DNA of 64,000 bases. It comes from JBGQOJ01 sp052119585 (GTDB taxonomy: Bacteria > Pseudomonadota > Alphaproteobacteria > Rhodobacterales > Rhodobacteraceae). Positions 43,127-54,330 of this stretch are shown here, in pieces. The translations under genes and the position numbers were made by a program. Positions within the stretch are counted from its first letter, which is position 1; each line of letters begins with the position of its first letter. The DNA lies in assembly GCF_052119585.1 (NCBI RefSeq), contig NZ_JBGQOJ010000009.1:62001-126000 (forward strand), in the 5' to 3' direction. The notes under the pieces are model-generated. The model was given only the letters and a program-made list of their open reading frames with translations, was not told the DNA's origin and searched no databases.

Positions 43127-44485
43127 TCAGCCCTTCGAGGTTGGTTTCGGTGTGAGAATGGTCTTGGGGCTGTTGTTGGAGGCAAAGTCGGGTAATTCGC
43201 CAGTCCATTCGTAGGCCATCTCGCCCGGAGGGTTCTCGTACCAGCCGGGATCGGAGTAATCGTCCGCGTCGATGCCGTCCCGCACCTTCACGACCGAAAA
43301 CATGCCGCCCATCTCGATGGGTCCGTACGGGCCCCAACCCGTCATCATCGGGATGGTATTGTCGGGTAGCGGCATTTCCATTTTTGCCATGTCCCCCATG
43401 CCGGACATGCCCATCGGCATGTATTCCGGCTGGAATTGACGGATCTTCTGGGTCAGCGGCTTCTTGTTCACCCCGATGAACGTCGGCACGTCATGGCCCA
43501 TGGCGTTCATCGTATGGTGCGATTTGTGGCAATGGATCGCCCAATCTCCCAGATGATCGGCGACGAATTCGTAGGCGCGCATCGCACCTACGGGAATGTC
43601 GATGCTGACCTCCGGCCACTGTGCTTCAGGCGGCACCCAGCCGCCATCCGTGCAAGTGACCTTGAAGTCATAGCCGTGCATATGGATCGGGTGGTTCGTC
43701 ATCGTAAGGTTCCCAACCCGTACTCGCACCCGGTCGCCCTTGTTCACGACCAGCGGATCAATGTCGGGGAAGATCCGGCTGTTCCAGGTCCAAAGGTTGA
43801 AATCCGTCATCGTCATGATGCGGGGTACATAGGTACCCGGATCGATGTCGAAAGCATTCAGCATGATCAGGAAATCACGATCCACCGGCATGAATGTGGG
43901 ATCCTTGGGGTGGACCACGAACATGCCCATCATCCCCATCGCCATCTGGGTCATTTCATCGCCGTGGGGGTGGTACATGAACGTTCCGGACTTCACCAAG
44001 TCGAATTCGTAGACGAAGGTTTTGCCCGGCGGGATGCTTGGATGGCTCAATCCGGAGACCCCATCCATGCCTGAAGGAAGAATGAGCCCGTGCCAGTGCA
44101 CCGTTGTGCCTTCCGGCAGCTTATTGGTGACGTAGATGCGCACCCGGTCGCCTTCGACTGCTTCGATCGTCGGGCCGGTGGATTGGCCGTTGTAGCCCCA
44201 CAAATGCGCGATCATGCCGTCGGCAAGCTCGCGTTCTACCGGTTCGGCCACGAGGTGAAATTCTTTCACCCCGTTGTTCATCCGGTGCGGCAGGGTCCAC
44301 CCGTTCAATGTGACCACAGGTGTGTAGTCCGGCCCGGAATTGGGACGCGCCGTGATCGCCGTTGCTGCGCTATCCATTTGGGCAGCTTCGGGCAGGCCCA
44401 TGTTCAGGGTTTGACCCCAAGCTTTCGAAGATACCAGCGTTGCACCTGCCGCGCCGGCTCCGAGTAATTGACGTCTATTTAGCAT
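43127..44485 (-). CDS. Multicopper oxidase (CopA/CueO class), Tat-exported
   Basis: The protein has 452 residues. Tat-like leader (NRRQLLGAGAAGATLVS). All copper motifs are in place: HWHG, HPHGDEM, HPIHMHG and HCHKSHHTMNAMGH. Met-rich stretches near the C-terminus (MPMGMSGMGDMAKMEMPLP) probably bind extra Cu(I). It oxidises Cu(I) to the less toxic Cu(II) in the periplasm. It lies between the TolC-family and cupredoxin-CusF genes, 11 bases after the former. Confidence 0.93.
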   Translation of the reverse strand: MLNRRQLLGAGAAGATLVSSKAWGQTLNMGLPEAAQMDSAATAITARPNSGPDYTPVVTLNGWTLPHRMNNGVKEFHLVAEPVERELADGMIAHLWGYNGQSTGPTIEAVEGDRVRIYVTNKLPEGTTVHWHGLILPSGMDGVSGLSHPSIPPGKTFVYEFDLVKSGTFMYHPHGDEMTQMAMGMMGMFVVHPKDPTFMPVDRDFLIMLNAFDIDPGTYVPRIMTMTDFNLWTWNSRIFPDIDPLVVNKGDRVRVRVGNLTMTNHPIHMHGYDFKVTCTDGGWVPPEAQWPEVSIDIPVGAMRAYEFVADHLGDWAIHCHKSHHTMNAMGHDVPTFIGVNKKPLTQKIRQFQPEYMPMGMSGMGDMAKMEMPLPDNTIPMMTGWGPYGPIEMGGMFSVVKVRDGIDADDYSDPGWYENPPGEMAYEWTGELPDFASNNSPKTILTPKPTSKG

Positions 44486-44496
44486 GTCAGTTCCTT

Positions 44497-45960
44497 TCAG
44501 TGTCCTGCGCCGCCACCGGCGGCAAGTGTCGCGCCTTCTCCACCAGCACCGCCACCGCCTTCGCCGCCGCCATAGATCGCAGCGGTCAGATCAGCCTGTG
44601 CCATGTAGAATTCGCGTTTTGCGTTTGCCGCTTCCAGTGATGCGCCCAGTTTCTCGCGCACGTCTGTCAGCAGCTCGAAAGTGTTGGTGATCATGCCGTT
44701 ATAAGACAGCAGCCCCTCTTCTTCGACGGTCGTGCGTAGCGGCACCAGAACGTCGCGATAGTGGCGGGCGATCTTATACGCGGCGTGATAGGAGGCTTCA
44801 GCACCACGCGCTTCGGACCGCACGTTGACGGCTCTTTCTGCCAGCACGTTAGCTGCTTGCAGGTACGACAATTCCGCCTTGCGCATCCGTGCCTTCCCGG
44901 TGTCGTAAATCGGGATTGCGAACTCCACCTCCACCTGAGGGGTGGTCACGGTCTCCGTTTCTCCGTCCTCAATTTCCCGCTCCGCTTCGAACCCGGCAAT
45001 GAATTCGAGATCGCTGATAATGCGAGTCTGATCAGTCAGACCAAACGCCTTGGCCTGTGCTTCCAGGCCAAGTTTGGCAACGCGCAGATCAACCCGATTT
45101 CGCAATGCTTTCGCTTCGATGTCAGTCACACGGCCGACGGAACGCGGCAGCGCAGGAAGGGCATCGGGCACATAATAGTCGACTTCGGTGCCCCACAGCC
45201 CCATGAGCCTGGTCAAAGCCTCCTTGGACCGGGTAGCACTCAATCGTGCCTGGGCAAGTTGTCCAGCGAGTTCGGCATTGAATGCCTGCTCGCGGGCCTG
45301 TCCAGCTTTGTTGAGTGCGCCGGTCTCACCCAGCCTCATAGCCAATTCCGATCCGGCGTCAGACGTCGCCTTCGCACGGCGGAGATAACTCACAGCCTCG
45401 AAGGCGGCTACGGCATCGACCCATGCCTTCCGCGTCTGATTGGCCAGTGCGAGTGTGTCGTTCACGGCGCTCAGTTGAGCCTGCCGGAAGTTTGCGTCTG
45501 CAATGGCCGTACGCTGCTTGCGAGTGGTGGCATCGAGCACGTTCGACCGGATCAGTCCCTCGATCGCCCTGTAGGCACCCAGTTCGGGCGCACCGATGCC
45601 CAGTATACCAATCGACACGATCGGGTTTTCCGGCGTCGATTGCTGCCAGGCCTCTGCGGCCGATAGGCCAACGTTCGCATAGGACGCCTGCAACCCTTTG
45701 TTGTTCAGAAGCGCGACCTGAACGGCGGTGTCCGCCGAAATGGTCTTGCGGTGCACCATTGCGTGCACCTGCTTCTTCAAGGCCTCGTTTTCGGCCTGGG
45801 TTTCGGCGAAGGCTGTCCGTTTGCCGATGGCTGGTGTGACCTGGCTGGAAATGTTGGCGAAGCCAGCTTTTGGTTCCGTGTAGATGCCCGGTACAGCTGC
45901 AGCACAGGCACCCAAGATTAGCGGAAAGCCGAAAACCAGCGGAAACTTCGATACCCGCAT
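44497..45960 (-). CDS. TolC/CusC-family outer-membrane efflux lipoprotein
   Basis: The protein has 487 residues with a lipobox (PLILGAC, Cys19) and the two repeated helical barrels of TolC-family channels (YANVGLSAAEAWQQSTPENP; SYLQAANVLAERAVNVRSEA). The C-terminus is Gly-rich. It forms the outer-membrane exit duct for RND pumps. The matching CusA is broken in this window and no CusB is seen, so its partner is missing or elsewhere. It overlaps the small lipoprotein gene by one base. Confidence 0.9.
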   Translation of the reverse strand: MRVSKFPLVFGFPLILGACAAAVPGIYTEPKAGFANISSQVTPAIGKRTAFAETQAENEALKKQVHAMVHRKTISADTAVQVALLNNKGLQASYANVGLSAAEAWQQSTPENPIVSIGILGIGAPELGAYRAIEGLIRSNVLDATTRKQRTAIADANFRQAQLSAVNDTLALANQTRKAWVDAVAAFEAVSYLRRAKATSDAGSELAMRLGETGALNKAGQAREQAFNAELAGQLAQARLSATRSKEALTRLMGLWGTEVDYYVPDALPALPRSVGRVTDIEAKALRNRVDLRVAKLGLEAQAKAFGLTDQTRIISDLEFIAGFEAEREIEDGETETVTTPQVEVEFAIPIYDTGKARMRKAELSYLQAANVLAERAVNVRSEARGAEASYHAAYKIARHYRDVLVPLRTTVEEEGLLSYNGMITNTFELLTDVREKLGASLEAANAKREFYMAQADLTAAIYGGGEGGGGAGGEGATLAAGGGAGH

Positions 45961-46181
45961 CAGTTGCCCTCCGTCTGTTCTTGATTGACGGAACGCCAGT
46001 CGCGGGGACCTGTAGGGCCGCGATAGGTGTAGCCCGCCAAGGGGTCCTGATAGCTGATCGGCGATGAAACTGCCGTGTTGACGACGGCCTGTTGGGTCGC
46101 GACGGACGGCAACGGGGTGGGCTCATAGGCGCATGCGCCAAGCCCGAGGGCCGAAGCCCCCATAAGTAGATGAATTTTCAT
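45960..46181 (-). CDS. Small lipoprotein upstream of tolC-like gene
   Basis: The protein has 73 residues starting at the ATG at 46181, with a lipobox (SALGLGAC, Cys17). The mature part is Pro/Thr-rich and ends in a hydrophilic tail (RDWRSVNQEQTEGN). Its stop shares a base with the start of the TolC-family gene, so they are coupled. It may assist assembly of the channel. Family not recognised. Confidence 0.7.
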   Translation of the reverse strand: MKIHLLMGASALGLGACAYEPTPLPSVATQQAVVNTAVSSPISYQDPLAGYTYRGPTGPRDWRSVNQEQTEGN

Positions 46182-46254
46182 GAAAGTAACCTGATTGGTG
46201 AACGTTGTCTCACGCAGACTCTGCGCAAGGCTCACACCCGATTTGGGCGCCGGT

Positions 46255-46677
46255 TCAGATCAGGAATCGAGGGGGCCGAAGAAACCCTGCTGTTTCTACC
46301 GAATACGTTCGACCGTCCAGAATGACATATTCACTTGTACCAACCGGCTCTGCTCTGATCCTGGTGTCTTCGATGAAGACGACAGAAATACAGATGCCGT
46401 TGCAACACTCTTGGGATTGTTGCTCTTTGCCATCCTTGTCGGACGCTGCGATGTCGATGTCGCTTGCGACCCCAAGCTTCTCATGCGCGTGATGCGCATC
46501 GCTTCCGGTGTCATGAGTCATGGCAGCACCAACGACACCAACAGACTTGGCTTGATGTCCGTCATGCATGCCGGACGCAGCGTGAGCGGCAGAAGGTGGT
46601 GAAAACACCAATGCCAGCGCAAACGCAATGCACGTAAACGCCCTTGACCAGCTTGATATGAAAACTCGAAAGCTCAT
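46255..46677 (-). CDS. Exported His/Cys-containing protein of unknown function
   Basis: The protein has 140 residues with a signal peptide (about 1-33, ending AAHA). His-rich mature N-terminus (MHDGHQ, HDTGSDAHHAHEK) and a CC pair (ECCNGIC) suggest metal binding. It is probably the first gene of the minus-strand copper operon that continues to the small lipoprotein 73 bases on. A weak CueR-type box lies upstream. I do not recognise a family. Confidence 0.65.
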   Translation of the reverse strand: MSFRVFISSWSRAFTCIAFALALVFSPPSAAHAASGMHDGHQAKSVGVVGAAMTHDTGSDAHHAHEKLGVASDIDIAASDKDGKEQQSQECCNGICISVVFIEDTRIRAEPVGTSEYVILDGRTYSVETAGFLRPPRFLI

Positions 46678-46704
46678 GCCGCGAATATCGGAGAGCGATG
46701 CAGT

Positions 46705-46735
46705 ACAGTCAATCCGTCCTGCGCAGGAAGGTTTG
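46705..46735 (-). promoter_or_regulatory. Weak CueR-type box before the minus-strand copper operon
   Basis: On the minus strand, CAAACC (46735-46730), 19-base spacer TTCCTGCGCAGGACGGATT, GACTGT (46710-46705). The ACCTTCC-GCGC-AGG core resembles a CueR operator, but both promoter hexamers are poor. Confidence 0.35.
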
Positions 46736-46849
46736 TCGCTTTTTTTGAAACAGGCGAGTTTTGGCCGCTGCTGTCAGAGAGTGTTGCATGTCAGCGACAT
46801 AGAGAGAGCCACTATCTCCGTCCAGCGGAGCGTTGCTGACGCATCTTGG

Positions 46850-47059
46850 CTACTGAACCTCTGCCAGCTTCTCAGACCTGTAGCCCGCATCGCTGATCGC
46901 TGCGGCCAATGCAGTTTCATCCAGAGTGCTGTCGACGTCGACGATACGTGCAGTCAGATCGCACGAAACCGTTGCATCTGGGTCGGCCGCCATAATGGCC
47001 TTTTGGATGGAAGCGGTACAATGGCCGCAACTCATGTTCGGTACGCTGAATCTGAACAT
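46850..47059 (-). CDS. copZ: CopZ-like copper chaperone (HMA domain)
   Basis: The protein has 69 residues. The start at 47059 has AAAGGAG at 6 bases. A single ferredoxin-like HMA domain has the Cu(I) motif MSCGHC near the N-terminus. It hands Cu(I) to the CopA ATPase encoded divergently. Its promoter is a clear CueR-type site (47082-47112). Confidence 0.92.
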   Translation of the reverse strand: MFRFSVPNMSCGHCTASIQKAIMAADPDATVSCDLTARIVDVDSTLDETALAAAISDAGYRSEKLAEVQ

Positions 47060-47081
47060 CGCAATCTCCTTTGACGACATG

Positions 47082-47112
47082 CATGTAAGGCGTTCCGGCG
47101 CGGGAAGGTCAA
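47082..47112 (-). promoter_or_regulatory. CueR-type promoter for copZ
   Basis: On the minus strand, TTGACC (47112-47107), 19-base spacer TTCCCGCGCCGGAACGCCT, TACATG (47087-47082). It has the TTCC...GGAA dyad and sits 23 bases before the copZ start. It is back to back with the copA promoter. Confidence 0.85.
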
Positions 47113-47139
47113 TGGCCAGAATTTTATTCTACATGCCTG

Positions 47140-47170
47140 TTGACCTTCCAGTAACTGGAGGCCCTATCTG
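47140..47170 (+). promoter_or_regulatory. CueR-type promoter for copA
   Basis: TTGACC (47140-47145), 19-base spacer TTCCAGTAACTGGAGGCCC, TATCTG (47165-47170), 28 bases before copA. Together with the copZ site it forms a paired copper-responsive control region. Confidence 0.9.
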
Positions 47171-47197
47171 CAGGAGTATCAGAACAAGGAGATTCTC

Positions 47198-49705
<2,508 letters not shown>

Positions 49706-49724
49706 ACTCAAGGAGGAAACGATT

Positions 49725-50144
49725 ATGAACATCGGAGATGTGGCCGACCTTTCCGGCCTTCCCGCCAAAACGATCCGCTACTACGAAGACATCGGTCTTG
49801 TCGAACCGCTGCGCAGTTCAAATGGCTATCGCAGCTTTCGGCAAAGCGACGTGCACAAGCTGGCCTTTCTCGGCCGGGCACGGGCCCTTGGATTCACCAT
49901 CGAGGATTGCCGGAGCCTGCTGAAGCTTTATGCCGATACTGACCGCGCCAGTGCCGAGGTGAAGCAGATTGCCGAAGAGCATCTTGATCGGATTGACAGC
50001 AAGATCGCTGAACTAACCGAAATGCGCGCGACGCTGTCGCATCTTGTGGATGCATGCGCGGGTGATCACCGCCCCGATTGCCCCATCTTGGCCGATCTGG
50101 CGATGGAACAAAAGGCGGGCAGTATCAGCAAGGCGTCCGGGTAG
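49725..50144 (+). CDS. cueR: CueR-like Cu(I)-responsive MerR regulator
   Basis: The protein has 139 residues. The HTH is at the start (IGDVADLSGLPAKTIRYYED), then a dimerisation helix with Ser at the position where zinc sensors have Cys (DRASAEVKQ), and the two-Cys metal loop CAGDHRPDCPIL. This is the Cu/Ag/Au signature. AGGAGG precedes the ATG. It is co-transcribed with copA and is the likely regulator of the TTGACC-TTCC promoters in this window. Confidence 0.94.
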   Translation: MNIGDVADLSGLPAKTIRYYEDIGLVEPLRSSNGYRSFRQSDVHKLAFLGRARALGFTIEDCRSLLKLYADTDRASAEVKQIAEEHLDRIDSKIAELTEMRATLSHLVDACAGDHRPDCPILADLAMEQKAGSISKASG

Positions 50145-50251
50145 CTCTGACGTCTGCAAAAGCCGAACTTTCCCGAAAACTACGGAACATTCCAGCGCAG
50201 CAATGTTGTTCCTTCTATAGGACATCAATTTTTCGAGACTGGAGGTTTCCA

Positions 50252-51121
50252 ATGACATACATACGCTTTTTCGCGATGATCGCCACATCCACGGTGGTGA
50301 TGTTCATCCTGATGTATCTCAACACCTATCTGCTGAGCCATATCTTCTGGTCCGAAACACGCGCCTATATGGCCGTGCTGATGGGGGCCATAATGGCGAT
50401 CATCATGCTGGGGTTCATGCTGTCGATGTACTCCAGCAAGGCGATCAACGCTGCCATCTTTATTGGCGGCGCCGTGGTGTTTGCCGGATCCCTCTGGCTG
50501 GTCCGGAGCCAGTTGACCGTGGGCGATACCAGCTACATGAAGGCAATGATCCCGCACCATTCGATCGCGATCATGACATCGAGCCGCGCCAACATTTCTG
50601 ACCCTCGGGTGCGCAAACTGGCTGACGAGATCATCTTTGCCCAAGACAAAGAAATCGCCGAAATGCGGTATCTGGTGAATGACATCGACACGAATGGTGA
50701 CGCGGCTGATGAGGGTCTGGATGGTTCAGCCCGCATCGTCGATCTGAACGAGGCACTCTCATCCGCCGAAATCGCCATCCTTGATCTGGAATTCCTGACC
50801 GGCGATGAGATCGCGCAGCTTTTCCCGGATGGGGCCATCTGCACCTTCAAGTATACCACGACCAGCAAACCTGTGCTTGCCGCAGGACAGATCGAAGGTG
50901 CCCCGGCGGCGCTGGCAAAGATCAGCGGCGACCTGGTGCGTCTTGGTTCAACCGACGCAACCGGCACCTTGAGCACCGAAGGAATGTCCGTACGCCTCAG
51001 TGCGCCGGACGGGGCTGCGGCCCTGGAAAACAGTGGTGAAGTGCAGGACGCCAACCTCGTGCTCGAGCTCGATGCCGGCCTGCGGGCAGGCTATCGCGGC
51101 TATTATGGCTGCGACGCCTGA
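50252..51121 (+). CDS. DUF305 membrane protein with C-terminal beta domain
   Basis: The protein has 289 residues. The start at 50252 has GGAGG at 7 bases. Three or so membrane segments at the N-terminus are followed by a DUF305 four-helix bundle core (KAMIPHHSIAIMTSSRAN, then FAQDKEIAEMRYL), which carries His and Met copper ligands. The C-terminal ~120 residues (FLTGDEIAQLFPDGAICTFK and on) look like a separate beta-rich domain. DUF305 proteins occur with copper efflux genes. The role is probably periplasmic metal binding. Confidence 0.85.
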   Translation: MTYIRFFAMIATSTVVMFILMYLNTYLLSHIFWSETRAYMAVLMGAIMAIIMLGFMLSMYSSKAINAAIFIGGAVVFAGSLWLVRSQLTVGDTSYMKAMIPHHSIAIMTSSRANISDPRVRKLADEIIFAQDKEIAEMRYLVNDIDTNGDAADEGLDGSARIVDLNEALSSAEIAILDLEFLTGDEIAQLFPDGAICTFKYTTTSKPVLAAGQIEGAPAALAKISGDLVRLGSTDATGTLSTEGMSVRLSAPDGAAALENSGEVQDANLVLELDAGLRAGYRGYYGCDA

Positions 51122-51143
51122 ACCCTGAAACGGAGGATATGAC

Positions 51144-51908
51144 ATGCCAAGAGACACAACCCAGACAGCCAAGCTTTACCGGATGGTGATGCCCGACCAC
51201 CTCTGTCCCTATGGGCTCAAATCCAAGGACCTGCTGGAGCGCAAGGGTTTTGAAGTCGAGGATCACCCTTTGACCACGCGTGAGGACACCGACGCGTTCA
51301 TGGAAGAGCACGGCGTCGAAACCACCCCGCAAACCTGGATCGGGGACGAGCGGATCGGCGGATATGACGACCTTCGGGTCCATTTCGGCATCGATGCGCC
51401 GGAAGACGAACGCTCGGACACGTCCTACCAGCCGGTGATCACGATCTTTGCCGTCGCGTTCCTGATGGCGCTCGGTTTGTCGTGGTACAGCTTCGAGAAC
51501 ATTTTCACCCTGCGCGGGCTGGAATGGTTCATTTCGATCTCGATGTGCTTTCTGGCGGTACAAAAACTTCAGGATGTCGAGAGCTTCTCGACCATGTTCC
51601 TGAACTACGACCTGCTGGCGCGTCGGTGGGTGCGTTATGGCAAGATCTATCCGTTTGGAGAGGCTTTCGCAGGTATCCTCATGGTCGCCGGGGCGCTGAC
51701 CTGGCTTTCGGCACCGGTGGCCTTGTTCATCGGCACTGTTGGCGCAGTATCGGTTTTCAAGGCGGTCTATATCGACAAGCGTGAATTGAAGTGCGCCTGC
51801 GTCGGCGGCGACAGCAACGTACCGCTCGGCTTTGTCTCGCTCACAGAGAACCTGATGATGATGGTCATGGGGATCTGGATGCCGATCAGGGTCTATCTGA
51901 TCGGCTGA
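51144..51908 (+). CDS. Glutaredoxin-MauE-like membrane fusion protein
   Basis: The protein has 254 residues. Residues about 8-85 are a glutaredoxin fold with CPYG (single active Cys) and ETTPQTWIGDERIGGYDDL. The rest has four membrane segments resembling MauE/DoxX-type proteins, with a CxC in the last loop (KCACVGG). It could pass thiol electrons across the membrane or reduce a periplasmic partner. It follows DUF305 by 22 bases, in the cueR downstream run. Confidence 0.8.
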   Translation: MPRDTTQTAKLYRMVMPDHLCPYGLKSKDLLERKGFEVEDHPLTTREDTDAFMEEHGVETTPQTWIGDERIGGYDDLRVHFGIDAPEDERSDTSYQPVITIFAVAFLMALGLSWYSFENIFTLRGLEWFISISMCFLAVQKLQDVESFSTMFLNYDLLARRWVRYGKIYPFGEAFAGILMVAGALTWLSAPVALFIGTVGAVSVFKAVYIDKRELKCACVGGDSNVPLGFVSLTENLMMMVMGIWMPIRVYLIG

Positions 51909-51995
51909 AAGGCGGGTGCCGTTTTCATATCCCTCGGACTCGTTCTCCCGATAGATGCGCAAGTCGGACAGCACTGCGAAAAAGGGTGAAGCTGA

Positions 51996-53105
51996 ATGGA
52001 CCAGATAATCGAAGCATTCACGACCGGGGCGGGCATGCTCTGGAAGGCGCTCTGGGCGCTCATCTTCGGGTATATCATCTCCGCAGGCATCCAGATTTTC
52101 GTGACACGGGATCAGATGGCGCGTGTTCTTGGCGACCGTGGTGCCAGGAAGGCAGGCATTGCCGGCTTCTTTGGGTTTGTGTCATCGTCCTGTTCCTTCG
52201 CGGCTCTTGCCGCGTCGCGTTCGATCCTCGTGAAGGGTGCGCATCCGGTCAATTCGATCGCCTTCCTGATTTCATCGACAAATCTGGTGATCGAGCTTGG
52301 AATCGTCCTTCTGGTCCTGCTGGGCTGGAAATTCATGGTGGCAAATTTCATGCTTGGCATCCTGATGACGATCTACGCCTATGCCCTCACCCTGATATGG
52401 CTTCCAAGGTCGTTTGTCGAAAGCGCAAAAGAGCATGCGGAGAAGGCCCAATCCGACGAAGGTATGGACAGGGACCAGACCATGAAGGGTTCGTTCCGCG
52501 ACAAACTGCTGTCCCGCGAAGGATGGGACCGGATCGCCCGCGCTTTCTTCATGGAATGGAAGATGGTCTGGAAGGAGATCCTCTTCGGCTTCACGGTCGC
52601 GGGTTTCATTTCCGTCTTTGTGCCGCAGAGCTTCTGGAACGCGATCTTTCTGGTCGGAGATGGCGGTGCGCAGGACGCGCCGGGCTTCCTGATCGTTCTT
52701 GAAAACGCGCTGGTGGCACCGGTCGTGGCCTTCTTCACCTTCATCGGGTCGATGGGCAATGTCCCCCTGGCTGCGATGCTCTGGTCGCGTGATGCGTCGT
52801 TCGGAGGCGTGATCGCCTTTCTCGGAGCCGATCTTGTTGCTGCCACGGTGATATGGGTGCACGCAAAATATTACGGCTGGCAGTATGCGCTCTATCTTTC
52901 AGGCTTGCTGTACCTGTGCATGGTCGCTGCGGGAATTACGGTGCATTACCTGTTCGCTCTCGTAGGGATGATCCCGACCGAGCGGCCTTCGCTTCAGGAA
53001 ATGGTCCGGTTCAGCATCGATTACACGTTCTTCCTCAACCTGATCTTTCTTGTCATCGGGTCAGCACTGATCTGGCTTCACATCAGGAATGCCGAGGAAG
53101 ACTAA
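51996..53105 (+). CDS. Permease of the ArsP/DUF318 type
   Basis: The protein has 369 residues with about eight membrane segments in two halves. Signatures: SSSCSFAALAASRSILVKGA in the first half and GSMGNVPLAAMLWSRDASFG in the second, separated by a charged cytoplasmic loop (about 145-185). Related permeases export organoarsenicals or are linked to metals and thiols. The Cys in SSSCS is conserved in the family. Substrate here unknown. It converges on ccdA with a four-base overlap of the ends. Confidence 0.82.
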   Translation: MDQIIEAFTTGAGMLWKALWALIFGYIISAGIQIFVTRDQMARVLGDRGARKAGIAGFFGFVSSSCSFAALAASRSILVKGAHPVNSIAFLISSTNLVIELGIVLLVLLGWKFMVANFMLGILMTIYAYALTLIWLPRSFVESAKEHAEKAQSDEGMDRDQTMKGSFRDKLLSREGWDRIARAFFMEWKMVWKEILFGFTVAGFISVFVPQSFWNAIFLVGDGGAQDAPGFLIVLENALVAPVVAFFTFIGSMGNVPLAAMLWSRDASFGGVIAFLGADLVAATVIWVHAKYYGWQYALYLSGLLYLCMVAAGITVHYLFALVGMIPTERPSLQEMVRFSIDYTFFLNLIFLVIGSALIWLHIRNAEED

Positions 53106-53842
53106 CCGATTGAGGCCAAGAATGGGAAGGTTCCCAGAAGCCAGTAGGCAAACCGGGACAATTGGCCGGTCATGATGGCAACGCCCATGATGATCATGGC
53201 GACGCCCGCGCCCTTGTAGAGCCAGCGACCGGCTTTGCCGATCTGTCTGACCCGTGCGGCGATGGCGTCGGTGAACAGCGCGGCCAGCAGGAACGGCACG
53301 CCCAGCCCTGCGGAATAGATCGACAACAGCCAGATGCCGTCCGACATACCGCCGGATGTCGAACTGAGCGTCAGGATTGCGCCGAGGATCGGCCCGATGC
53401 AGGGCGTCCATCCAAAGGCGAAGGCCAAGCCCAGGACGTAGGCTCCAAGCGGGCGACCCCCCGGAATGTCGAGTGTGAAGCGGGTGTCACGCGAGAACGC
53501 TTCCAGACGGAAGGCACCCAGCATGACCAGTCCGAACAGGATGATGATCGCCCCGCCCAGATAGTTGAGCTCAGTGCGCCAAGTCAGCAGCAACGACCCG
53601 AGCGCGCTGGCCCCGGCCCCCAACGCGACAAAGACCGTGGAGAACCCCAGAACGAAGCAGGTGCTTAGCCCAAGTGCGTTGGCGCGCGCCCGCAGGCCGA
53701 CCGATCGCGTCGTTCGCAAATCCGGCTGGCCTGCGATGTAGGAAACATAGCCCGGAACCAGTGGCAGGACGCAGGGTGACAGGAAGGAAATGGCCCCCGC
53801 CAGAAAGGCCGCGAAGATGCCGATGCCGGAAATATCCATCAT
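53102..53842 (-). CDS. ccdA: CcdA-family thiol-electron transporter
   Basis: The protein has 246 residues with six membrane segments. The redox Cys pair is in TM1 (FLSPCVLPLVPGY) and TM4 (GWTPCIGPILGA). It carries electrons from cytoplasmic thioredoxin to periplasmic proteins such as the CcmG- and TlpA-like proteins encoded upstream. Last gene in the minus-strand redox run. It overlaps the preceding gene by four bases. Confidence 0.93.
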   Translation of the reverse strand: MMDISGIGIFAAFLAGAISFLSPCVLPLVPGYVSYIAGQPDLRTTRSVGLRARANALGLSTCFVLGFSTVFVALGAGASALGSLLLTWRTELNYLGGAIIILFGLVMLGAFRLEAFSRDTRFTLDIPGGRPLGAYVLGLAFAFGWTPCIGPILGAILTLSSTSGGMSDGIWLLSIYSAGLGVPFLLAALFTDAIAARVRQIGKAGRWLYKGAGVAMIIMGVAIMTGQLSRFAYWLLGTFPFLASIG

Positions 53843-54330
53843 GCTTTATGCTCGGCGCTGAAGGGTCGCGCCGCCCACCAGAAGGCAATCAGCGGGATTA
53901 CGATCCATTGCAGCACGGGCGACAGCCCTGCATCGAGGACCGGAATGATCGGCATCAGGTCCGAATAGGCCCAAGCCGCGCGGATCACGATGTTGAGCCA
54001 TTCGCTGAACAGCGTATATCCCAACCCGAACACCACCGTCAGGACGGTTACCGAGCGTCGTGTCGGATTCACGAAGGGCCAGCTGCGGCCCGTCAGCATC
54101 AAGGCAAGCATCAGCGCGCTCATGGCAATCAGGATGTCGCCACCCGTGCAATGAACCGCAGCGAAGATGATCTCACCCCAGGTGCCCTCGTTCCAGATCG
54201 TGTAGAGCGGCAAGTGGGCGAACTCCCAGATCAGATTAGCCGGGATGATCACCAAAAAATACCGACGGAGTGCTGTCAGGGAAATTCCATCCGGCGCGGA
54301 CTGCATAACGCCAATCGCGATATCGCTCAT
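53839..54330 (-). CDS. Integral membrane protein of unknown function
   Basis: The protein has 163 residues with about four or five membrane segments (FLVIIPANLIWEFAHLPLY; VLTVVFGLGYTLFSEWLNIV). Start at 54330 forms an ATGA overlap with the SCO gene stop, and its end overlaps ccdA. WEFAHLPLYT and HCTGGD may be conserved functional patches. Family not recognised. Position suggests a role in redox or copper maturation. Confidence 0.75.
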   Translation of the reverse strand: MSDIAIGVMQSAPDGISLTALRRYFLVIIPANLIWEFAHLPLYTIWNEGTWGEIIFAAVHCTGGDILIAMSALMLALMLTGRSWPFVNPTRRSVTVLTVVFGLGYTLFSEWLNIVIRAAWAYSDLMPIIPVLDAGLSPVLQWIVIPLIAFWWAARPFSAEHKA

